The notes beneath the pieces are model-generated. The model was not told the origin of the DNA and made no database searches. It saw nothing but the letters and a program-made list of their open reading frames with translations. A DNA stretch of 15,549 bases from Thermus kawarayensis JCM 12314 (GTDB lineage: Bacteria; Deinococcota; Deinococci; Deinococcales; Thermaceae): positions 1-15,549 of the forward strand of contig BBBL01000006.1 of the NCBI GenBank assembly GCA_001311545.1, written 5' to 3'. Of this stretch, positions 8,404 to 15,211 are shown in pieces. The position numbers were made by a program, and so were the translations under genes. Each line of letters begins with the position of its first letter. The stretch's first letter is position 1.

Positions 8404-9394
8404 ACCCTCTCCTTGGGGCTTTGGAACACCTTGGCGATGACCTCCTCCAGAGGGGGCTCCCGCACCTCCAGGTCCTCCACGGGAAGCCTCTCCAGGATCT
8501 CCGCCACCCTTTCGGTGAGCCGTTCCCGGGGAACGAGAAGCCGCGCCTCCCGGCCCTCTAGCTCCCGCACCTCCCGAAAGGGAGGAGGGCCTCCCTGGGC
8601 AGGGGGAGCTTCAGGGTGAGCCCCACCTCCCGGTAGGGGGCGAAGCGCTCCAGAAGCCCCTCCAGGGCCCCATCGTAGAGGAGCCTCCCCTGGTGGATCA
8701 CCAAGACGCGTTCAGAGAGGGCGGCGATGTCCGCCATGTAGTGGCTGGTGAGGAGGAGGGTGGCCCCATAGCGGCGGTTGTACTCCCGGAGGAACTCCCT
8801 GACCGCCACCTGGGCGTTCACGTCCAGGCCCAAGGTGGGCTCGTCCAGGAAGAGGACCTGGGGCCTGTGGAGGAGGGCGGCGAGAAGCTCCGCCTTCATG
8901 CGCTCCCCCAGGGAAAGCTTCCGCACGGGCTGGTGGAGCTTCCCCTCCAGGGAGAGCATCTCCGCAAGCTCCAAGACCCGCTTTCTAAACTCCCCTTCGG
9001 GGATCTCGTAGATGGCGGCATTCAGGCGGAAGGAGTCCATGGCCGGGAGGTCCCAGATGAGCTGCTGCTTGTTGCCCATCACCAGGGTGATCTTCTTCAG
9101 GAAGGCCCTTTCCCGCCGCCAGCACGTGCCCCGCCACCAGGGCCTTGCCCCGGGAGGGTGAACCAGGCCCGTGAGCATCTTCAAGGTGGTGGTCTTGCCC
9201 GCCCCGTTGGGGCCTAGAAACCCCACCACCTCCCCGGGGTGGATCCCGAAGGAGACCCCCTCCACCGCCCGTACCACCTGGTACCGCCGCTTTAGGAAAT
9301 GGCGCAGGGTGCCGAGGAGGGTTTCCTCCTTCAGGGCCACCCGGTAGTGCCGGGTGAGGTCTTCCGCCAGGATCACGGGGCTTGCGCCCGCCAT
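8400..9394 (-). CDS. ABC exporter ATP-binding subunit (COG4586-like); indels in two places
   Basis: ATP hydrolysing subunit that would power the two flanking permeases. Motifs: Walker A GPNGAGKTTT (~residues 59-68), signature LSLGERMKAEL, Walker B VLFLDEPTLGLD, and H-loop TSHYM. The N-terminal extension before Walker A (HYRVALKEETLLGTLRHFLKR) is typical of the COG4586 group. ATG 9394. Near residues 78-90 about three bases are missing in total (one at 9156-9158, two near 9122), so the frame is kept but a dozen residues are wrong: the family GHVPWRRE segment is restored by repair. Another base is missing at 8580-8582, without which the protein stops ~50 residues early. Repaired, it has about 332 residues and ends in the ATGA overlap with the permease at 8403. 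Confidence 0.9.
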
Positions 9395-9418
9395 GCCTCC
9401 GAGTCTACCTTAGGAGGG
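9395..9418. promoter_or_regulatory. 24-bp divergent gap with face-to-face TANNNT boxes
   Basis: On the + strand TACCTT (9406-9411) lies exactly 7 nt before the GTG at 9419. On the - strand TAGACT (9407-9402) lies exactly 7 nt before the ATG at 9394. Both fit the extended Deinococcota pattern of a TANNNT -10 box directly upstream of a leaderless start. A TTGCGC (9382-9387) 18 nt upstream of the + box is a poor -35. GGAGG also occurs just before each start but only one or two bases away, too close for normal Shine-Dalgarno use. Two -10 boxes overlap, so only one strand could be bound at a time. Confidence 0.5.
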
Positions 9419-10192
9419 GTGCGCTACCTCTGGGTCCTGCGCCTCTTCCTCCTCACCTCCTTGGCGGCGGAGATGGAGTACCGGGCCAACTTCTACCTGG
9501 GCCTCCTTTCCTCCTTCCTCACCCTCCTGGGGGCCCTCTTCGGCCTCCTCCTCCTCTACCAGGGGGGGTATAGGCCGGGGGGGTGGCGGCTCGAGGAGGC
9601 CCTTTTGGTCCTTTCCGCCTTCACCCTGCTTCAGGGCCTCGCCAGCACCCTCCTCGCCCCCAACCTCAACAAGATCGTGGAGCACGTGCAGCAGGGCACC
9701 CTGGACTTCGTCCTCCTCAAGCCCCTAGACCCCCAGTTCTGGCTCTCCTTGCGGGCCTTCTCCCCTTGGGGCCTGGGGGACTTCCTCTTGGGCCTCGGCC
9801 TCCTCCTCTACGCGGGGGTTCGCCTGGGCTTGGGCCTTGGGGACTACGCCCTCTTCGCCCTCTACTTCCTCCTCGGGGCCCTCATGCTTTACAGCCTATG
9901 GTTTCTCCTGGCCACCACCAGCATCTGGTTCGTGAAGATCTACAACGTGACCGAGGTGCTGAGGGGGCTTTTGGAGGCGGGGCGGTTCCCCGTCTCCGGC
10001 TACCCCGCCCTTTACCGGGCCTTCTTCACCTTCGTGGTGCCCGTGGCCTTCCTCACCACCGTGCCCGCGGAGGTGGCCCTGGGAAGGGGAGAGGCCCCCT
10101 TCCTTGCCCTCCTCCTCGCCCTCTTCCTCCTCGCCCTGGCCCGGGGCTTCTTCCGCCTGGCCTTGAGGAGCTACACCTCGGCGAGTAGTTAG
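9419..10192 (+). CDS. ABC-2 type exporter permease (DUF990/COG3694-like)
   Basis: Second membrane subunit of the exporter whose ATPase and first permease lie on the opposite strand. The 257-residue product has roughly six hydrophobic segments; MEYRANFYLGLLSSFLTLLG (~residues 19-38) and VEHVQQGTLDFVLLKPLDPQ (~residues 86-105) are characteristic of COG3694-type permeases, and a similar MEYRA and KPLDP pair occurs in the first permease, showing common ancestry. GTG 9419 is chosen because the frame upstream runs back into the ATPase start region; an internal ATG (9473) would cut into the first helix. Frame intact. The TAG stop (10190-10192) overlaps the comZ stop by 4 bp, tail to tail, without a visible terminator. 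Confidence 0.88.
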   Translation: MRYLWVLRLFLLTSLAAEMEYRANFYLGLLSSFLTLLGALFGLLLLYQGGYRPGGWRLEEALLVLSAFTLLQGLASTLLAPNLNKIVEHVQQGTLDFVLLKPLDPQFWLSLRAFSPWGLGDFLLGLGLLLYAGVRLGLGLGDYALFALYFLLGALMLYSLWFLLATTSIWFVKIYNVTEVLRGLLEAGRFPVSGYPALYRAFFTFVVPVAFLTTVPAEVALGRGEAPFLALLLALFLLALARGFFRLALRSYTSASS

Positions 10193-12059
10193 AACTCCCG
10201 GAAAGACAGGGGTGTTGCCTGAACCCTTTGCACGTCAAAGACCCTAACCGTGGGGAAGTTGGGAGGGGCTAGGGCGCTATCCGCAAAGCGGAGGTCATAA
10301 TCGTAGGTTTCCATGTACCCCGACTGCAGCCGCCCCGAGCTGTCAATGACGCCGCGAAGCTGATCGGCCGACTGGATGAGGCCTCCGAAGAGGCGGAGCT
10401 TACCCTGTTTGCCGCGGCCGCTATAGTTCTCCACGGCCAGACCCTTCCCCGGGGTACCCGAGAGGTACGAGCCCCAGAGGTAGAGGTTATCGGGGGCTCT
10501 CACAGGGTAATTCTCAATAACGATGTTGTCGTTCTGGGACATGACCCCGAGGACGGTTGGGAGGATTTGCCCTGTCCCCAGAGCACACCGGGGCTTGGTG
10601 GCCAGGTAGACGGGGTCGGTCACCTTGGTGGGGTCGCACTCGTAGACCAGGTCCCCCGTGAGGCCGATGGCCCCTACGGCGGTGATGTGGAGCTGGGTCT
10701 CCTTGGAGAGGGCCGGGGGGATTTGGGCGGGAGGCGGGTGGTCCGGGCAGGCATCTGAGCTCCCGGGGTAGTCTACTCCGCAGGGGAGGGGACCGGTGCG
10801 GGGAGGTCCCTGTAGGCTCTTGATCTGGCCCGTTACATAGATCTGGCCGGTCGGCCCCCCCGTACCCAGGGGCGCGGGGCCGTTGGGCGTGCCCGAGTAA
10901 ATCACGATGGGCGAGCCGTTTTTGCTGACGGCGGTGGTGTTTGTCGTGTAGTCCACGGTGATCACCCAGGTGTTACTTCCCTGCTTGAAGGTGTAGACCT
11001 GCTGCCCCGTTCCCGTGGCCTGGAGGACCAGCTGGTCCACGTTCCCTTGGACATAGATACCCCCCCTTGACGTTGGTGCCGTCCTTGACGAGATAAACCC
11101 CGTTGGTACTGAAGGGTCGCTGTTGCAATTTTTGCTGGGAGGATTGTGGAGGCCCAGGGCGAAGCAGATCTCCTTGGCGGAGGGGGTGGAGGTGTCCTGG
11201 GGGTCCATGCCGAGGGCAGCCCGTTGCTGGGAAAGGGTGGAGGTGGGGAGGTCAATCGGAGGCTGGCTACGCAGAAAGCCCTTCTGAAAGTCGGGCACCG
11301 TGCAGGGGGGGCGGGAGTCGCCCCGCACCCAGACCCGCCCTCCCCCGGTACACCCGTCCCCGGCCAGATGCCAGTACCAGGCCCCGTCGTCGCTGGTGCT
11401 CACCACATCCCGGAAGACGGGCCGCCCCCAGAAGCCCCAGTTGTGGTTGGCGTGGACGGGGCCGTTGAAGACCGTGCCCGTAGGGAAGAACCTCGTTTGG
11501 CCCCCGGCGTCGTCCACCAGGAAGAGCCACTGGGAAAGGGAAGGCCTCCCGAGCTGGACCTCAAAGTATCCTTTCTCCTCAGCACGGCGCTTGGCGGTGC
11601 CCACTTGCCCGGTGGAAACCACCACGTAGTCCGCCCGGTAGGTCTGGGCCGTGGCCCCCTTGGTGTTCCCGCGGAAGCGGGCGACGGTGAACCGCACGGA
11701 GGCCTGGCCCTGGTCCACGGCTCCCGGGGGGAGGGAGCCGTAGCCCCCGTTGAGGAGGCTCTGGATGGCCGAGGCGATACCGGACCACTGGCTCTCTGGA
11801 AGAACCCATTCCGTGGCCGGATTCGCGGTGAGGTTCATTCTGGGGGCGAGGATCCCCTTGATGTCTCCTCGGGCCACCTCCATGGCGTAGCGCGCATAGG
11901 TGAGCCCGGCCTCGGCCGCGGCCCGCGCCTGGGCCGCCTGCAGGGTGGAGCGGGTCTGCCGAAGATCCCCCAGGGTGCCCATGAAAAGGAGGTTCCCACG
12001 AGGGTCATCACGGCGGCCACCACCAAGACCGCGATCAGTGCAACACCTCTATGGTGCAT
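10189..12059 (-). CDS. comZ: ComZ-like large minor pilin (competence pilus tip protein); three indels
   Basis: Homologue of Thermus ComZ, a large pilin needed for natural transformation and reported to sit at the pilus tip and bind DNA. Repaired length ~623 residues. The N-terminus MHHRGVALIAVLVVAAVMTL is a type IV prepilin-like signal and helix (cleavage after the Gly) but lacks Glu at position +5, as in GspK/PilX-type tip pilins. The long middle region is Gly/Thr/Asn-rich with GGIYVQGNVD and several Cys, consistent with an inserted beta-rich domain. ATG 12059 follows GGAGGTGA (which contains the pilA3 stop) by 3 nt. Errors: a C missing near 11994 (an unrepaired read would begin after it and lose the helix); a compensating pair at 11105-11106 (one base lost) and 11060-11066 (one G gained on the coding strand) that misreads ~15 residues. 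Confidence 0.84.
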
Positions 12060-12062
12060 CGT

Positions 12063-13023
12063 TCACCTCCTCAGTTCCACGGTTTCCGTCACGGTGAAGG
12101 TGTCCGGAGCCCCTTACCGGGAAGGTTTCCGGGGCTTTGCCCCGTCAGGGCGACCCGTACGGCCCGCACCAGGGTGCCGATGTACTTGCCACCGCTCGGC
12201 GCGGCCGAGTAGCCCTGAGCGCTAAAGGCGCTGGCGGCGTCCTCCAAGGTGGGGTAGAAGACAAGGCGCGAGGACTGGGCGTTTGGGTCCTCCGGTACCC
12301 CGTACCAGACTTCCAGACCGATGATGCCGAAGGCCACGATGCCGGCCCCCACCGTCCCGGCACCGTCGTAGCCGGTCATCCGGTAGAGCACCTTCCGGCC
12401 GGCCTCCAGAGGGTCATCCCGTACCATGTAGGTAGCCAGGTCCACCTTGAACATGTAGGCGCTGTTCGTCCACTGGCCAGAGATCTTGTCCTGGTTGTGC
12501 TGCACTTTGTCACGGTTAGGGTTGGGGGGACCGGAGCAGGCCTGGGTGTAATCGGCCAAGAGCTGGCGCTGGGTGATGCGCAAGAGCTGTACCTGGCCCC
12601 CGTTGTAGAGGAGGGCCAGGTTGCCCTCCTGGAAGGCCCGGGCATCGCAGATTCCTGTTTCCGCCGAGTTTGTGAAGCTGTTTCCCGGCGGCTCGGCCAC
12701 AGGGAGGAGTCTCCGGTGAGGCTCACGATGGCCACCTGGGTGTGGTTGCTACAGGGCTTGGTGGCGTCGCAGGGGCTTTGGTGCCACACGTGCAGGTAGG
12801 CACCTGAACGAAGGTCCTGGGTGATGTAGTGCAGGGCTGCCCTAAGGTTCTGCTGGGTTTTCAACCTGAGATCCTCGTGCCGCTTGTAGTTGAGGGACTG
12901 GGTGAAGGCGTTAAGGGTCAGGGTGGAGAGCACCCCGAGGATGGCCAGGGCCACCAGGAGCTCCACCAGGGTGAACCCGGCCCTACTGGTAGACGAGCGT
13001 GCTGAGAGCAAAGCTAGCCTCAC
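12063..13023 (-). CDS. pilA3: PilW/GspJ-like minor prepilin (pilA3 homologue); two indels
   Basis: Minor pilin, probably part of the tip complex that primes the competence/twitching pilus. The prepilin motif is RAG|FTLVELLVALAILGVL with Glu at +5, followed by a long amphipathic helix and a ~290-residue globular part rich in Cys (SPCDATKPCSNHT, ACSGPPNP), the size of the GspJ/PilW group. Start is uncertain: GTG 13023 gives a 16-residue leader, while TTG 13011 has a perfect GGAGGTGA 8 nt ahead; no in-frame ATG exists. It overlaps pilA2 by 29-41 nt. Errors: a base lost at 12702-12704 and another at 12110-12113; the second hides the true tail DTFTVTETVELRR and its stop at 12063-12065. Repaired length ~320 residues. 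Confidence 0.83.
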
Positions 13024-13420
13024 CTCCTCCCGTCTTCCGGTAGAACGTGGTTACGGTCACGGTCCAGACCTGGGGAGAGGTGGAGAAGCTTCGGGTCTGG
13101 ACGGTGAACTGGAACGGACCCCACTCCTGGTTCAGCACCGCGGGGTTGGGGTCCCCTGCGGCCACAAACGTGGGATCGCTGGCATAGTTGTAGCCATAGG
13201 GGTAGCTCTGCGCCGTGGTGAAGGCGTTAAAGTCTAGGCTTTTGGCCCGGAACCGGTCCAGCCAGGTCTCTGCCGCGGCGATGGCCCGGGCCCTTATTCG
13301 GTCGTCACTATTCATCCGCAAGCTGGAGACCACCGTGGTGGTGAACGCTCCGGCCACCAGGCCCAGGACTAAAAGGGCGATCAACACCTCAACCAGGGTA
13401 AGACCGCGGGAGCGCCTCAT
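12983..13420 (-). CDS. pilA2: PilV/GspI-like minor prepilin (pilA2 homologue)
   Basis: A 145-residue minor pilin. The leader MRRSRG|LTLVEVLIALLVLGL has basic residues, Gly at -1 and Glu at +5; ARAIAAAETWLDRFRAK, where the helix meets the globular domain, is the usual PilV/GspI pattern. ATG 13420 is preceded by GGAGGTGA at 13429-13422, directly after the pilA1 stop, so translation is coupled. This is the only intact frame of the four pilin genes. In Thermus thermophilus a PilA2 of this cluster is linked to placing ComZ at the pilus tip; the same is inferred here from gene order. Confidence 0.88.
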   Translation of the reverse strand: MRRSRGLTLVEVLIALLVLGLVAGAFTTTVVSSLRMNSDDRIRARAIAAAETWLDRFRAKSLDFNAFTTAQSYPYGYNYASDPTFVAAGDPNPAVLNQEWGPFQFTVQTRSFSTSPQVWTVTVTTFYRKTGGGEASFALSTLVYQ

Positions 13421-13429
13421 TTCACCTCC

Positions 13430-13905
13430 TCACTGGAGTGCCGTCTTTACGGCTCCGGTCATGGAGAGGATGAGCCGGAAGGTCTTGCTGCCGTTGGTGA
13501 TCCGCACCTCCGGGGCCACCACGCCTCCACCCGTGCTGGGAAAACCTGGGCTGCTGCTGAGAAGAGTACGGGGATTAAACTCCAACCAAGCCCCGCCTCC
13601 GACGTTGGCGAAGCGAACGCCTGTGGGAAAACTTCGCGTGAGCACCGTGGAGTAGGAGCCGGGGCCCGCCCCCCTCTCCATCACGTAGCTTGCAGTGTCT
13701 AAGATGCGGATACGGCAGTTATCCCCCAGGAGAGGGCGTTGGTGCGGCAGGTTTGCACGTCCTGGGAGAAGGTGTTGACGGCGTCTTCTAGGGTAAGATG
13801 CTGACGTAGGCTCAGGAGGTTTGTCTCTACGAGGCCGAAGAGTATCGCAAGCACGCTGATGACAACCAGCAGCTCTATGACGGTAAGACCTCTTTTCCCC
13901 AACAT
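13430..13905 (-). CDS. pilA1: GspH-like minor prepilin (pilA1 homologue); one indel
   Basis: First gene of the pilin operon. The leader MLGKRG|LTVIELLVVISVLAIL has Gly at -1 and Glu at +5; the globular part is GspH-like, with EDAVNTFSQDVQTCRTNALSWG early and a run from EVRITNGSKTFRLILS near the end. ATG 13905 is preferred over the longer upstream reading, since it places the leader at the normal six residues. One base is missing in the run 13723-13727 (five G on the coding strand for six); unrepaired, the protein stops after ~67 residues, and repaired it continues DNCRIRILDTASY to 158 residues. No strong Shine-Dalgarno, only GGTGG. The operon promoter must lie in 13906-13985. Confidence 0.85.
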
Positions 13906-13985
13906 TTCCACCCCATCGAGATAAGGGTAGCCCAGGAAAACTTCCGAGACATCCCCCAAATGGGGGGGTACAATCCCCATCAGGT
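13906..13985. promoter_or_regulatory. Divergent pilin operon / plsY intergenic region
   Basis: An 80-bp gap between head-to-head genes. On the + strand TACAAT (13969-13974) with GAGACA (13946-13951) 17 nt upstream is a fair promoter for plsY; it would start transcription about 5 nt before the ATG at 13986. A perfect inverted repeat CCCCC-AAAT-GGGGG (13953-13966) lies in the spacer of that promoter and could be an operator or simple chance. On the - strand TACCCT and TTATCT near 13924-13929 and 13919-13924 are possible -10 boxes for the pilins, both without a convincing -35. Confidence 0.5.
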
Positions 13986-14585
13986 ATGGAAGGCGTCCTC
14001 TTGGTTCTCCTCCTCGCCTACCTCTTCGGTTCCGTTCCCGCCGGGGTTCTGGTGGCCCGCACCTACGGGGTGGACCTGCGCAAGGTGGGCTCTGGGAACA
14101 TCGGGGCCACCAACGTCCTCCGCGCTTTGGGCTGGGGCCCGGCTTTGGTGGTGGCCCTCTTTGACGTCTTCAAGGGGGGAATCGCCGTCCTTATTGCCCG
14201 GGCCTTCGGGCTTTCCGACTGGATGCTGGGCGGCGTGGCCTTGATGGCGGTCCTCGGGCACAACTACTCCCTCTTCCTCCGCTTCCGCGGAGGGAAGGGG
14301 GTGGCCACGAGCTTCGGCACCCTGCTCTTCCTGGACCCCGTGCTGGCCCTCTGGACCTTCCCCGTCGGGGTGAGTGTGATGCTCCTCACCCGCTACGTCT
14401 CTGCGGGGAGCATGACCGGGGGGGTGGCCGCTTTCGTCCTCGCCCTGGCCCTGGGAAGGCCCCTTTGGGAGGTGGCCACGGTTTTCCTCATGGCCCTCCT
14501 CATCTTCTGGACCCACCGGGAGAACCTCAAGCGCCTCCAGGAAGGGACGGAAAGGCGTTTGGGGGAGCGGGTGGAGGTCCGCTAA
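13986..14585 (+). CDS. plsY: Acyl-phosphate:glycerol-3-phosphate acyltransferase PlsY
   Basis: Integral membrane enzyme that transfers an acyl group from acyl-phosphate to glycerol-3-phosphate, making lysophosphatidic acid, the first step of phospholipid synthesis. The 199-residue product has about five hydrophobic helices and the three family motifs: SGNIGATN (36-43), [18 protein letters not shown] (91-108) and [11 protein letters not shown] (136-146). Length is normal, frame intact. The start is ATG 13986, shortly after TACAAT, with no Shine-Dalgarno, so the message may have a very short leader. It diverges from the pilin operon and its stop codon is part of the TAAACT preceding mntA. Confidence 0.96.
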   Translation: MEGVLLVLLLAYLFGSVPAGVLVARTYGVDLRKVGSGNIGATNVLRALGWGPALVVALFDVFKGGIAVLIARAFGLSDWMLGGVALMAVLGHNYSLFLRFRGGKGVATSFGTLLFLDPVLALWTFPVGVSVMLLTRYVSAGSMTGGVAAFVLALALGRPLWEVATVFLMALLIFWTHRENLKRLQEGTERRLGERVEVR

Positions 14586-14594
14586 ACTGGAGGT

Positions 14595-14885
14595 GTGCAG
14601 AAGGAGGAGGTCCTGGCCCTGCTCCGGTCCCGCTGGCCCGAGTTGCGCGCCCTGGGGGTGACGGAGCTTTACCTCTTCGGCTCCTTGGCCCGGGGTGAGG
14701 CCCAGCCCGGGAGCGACGTGGACCTGCTGGTGGCTTTTGCCACTCCGCCGGGCTTTGAGGGCTACTGGCGGGTGAAGGAGTTTTTGGAGAGCCTCCTTGG
14801 GCAGCCCGTGGACTTGGTGATGAAAGGGGCCTTGAAGCCGTGGGGGATGTCCGAGGTGATGAGGGAGGCCGTCCGTGTCGCGTAG
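14595..14885 (+). CDS. mntA: MntA-type nucleotidyltransferase antitoxin
   Basis: Small (96 residues) minimal nucleotidyltransferase. The catalytic motif GSx10DxD is complete: Gly29-Ser30 and Asp41, Asp43, in GSLARGEAQPGSDVDLLV. In characterised MntA-HepT pairs this enzyme neutralises the HepT toxin by adding AMP to a tyrosine beside its RNase active site. Here it directly precedes and overlaps a HepT gene by 11 nt. The start is GTG 14595; TAAACT (14583-14588) lies six bases upstream and GGAGG is too close to be a normal Shine-Dalgarno. The frame is intact. An independent housekeeping nucleotidyltransferase is unlikely given size and neighbour. Confidence 0.92.
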   Translation: MQKEEVLALLRSRWPELRALGVTELYLFGSLARGEAQPGSDVDLLVAFATPPGFEGYWRVKEFLESLLGQPVDLVMKGALKPWGMSEVMREAVRVA

Positions 14886-15195
14886 CTATCGGCTTTTCCT
14901 TCGGGACATGTTGGAAGCCTGCGAAAAGGTCATGCGCTATACTGAGGGTCTTGATTTTGACACTTTTGTCCGAAACGAGCTGGTTTACGATGCCGTGCTT
15001 CGCAATCTGGAAGTCCTCGGTGAGGCGGCGAAGAAGGTGCCTGACCCGGTCCGGGCCCGCTATCCCTCGGTGGAGTGGCGGGCCATCGCTGGGCTGAGGG
15101 ACGTTTTAGCCCACGCCTACTTCGCCTTGGACGACGCTACCCTTTGGGATATCGTGGCCCAGAAGGTGCCCGCGCTTGTGGAAGCCCTTCGGTAG
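14875..15195 (+). CDS. hepT: HepT-family HEPN RNase toxin (DUF86)
   Basis: A 106-residue all-helical HEPN protein. The active-site motif Rx4HxY is complete: Arg75, His80, Tyr82 in RDVLAHAY; Tyr82 is the residue expected to be AMPylated by MntA. RNLEVLGEAAKKV (43-55) is a typical DUF86 helix. Start GTG 14875 lies within the mntA frame. The pair is in the usual MNT-then-HEPN or reverse arrangement and both catalytic motifs are intact, so it looks like a functional type VII toxin-antitoxin module. It sits between plsY and bshB1 without any visible mobile-element remains. Confidence 0.92.
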   Translation: MSRSYRLFLRDMLEACEKVMRYTEGLDFDTFVRNELVYDAVLRNLEVLGEAAKKVPDPVRARYPSVEWRAIAGLRDVLAHAYFALDDATLWDIVAQKVPALVEALR

Positions 15196-15211
15196 ATCTT
15201 GGAGGAAGAGA

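Noticed and set aside
13906..13980. Longer PilA1 with 25 extra N-terminal residues from an ATG at 13980
   Set aside because: It would put the prepilin cleavage Gly at residue 31, beyond the short basic leader of this family, and run across the divergent promoter region; ATG 13905 gives a six-residue leader.
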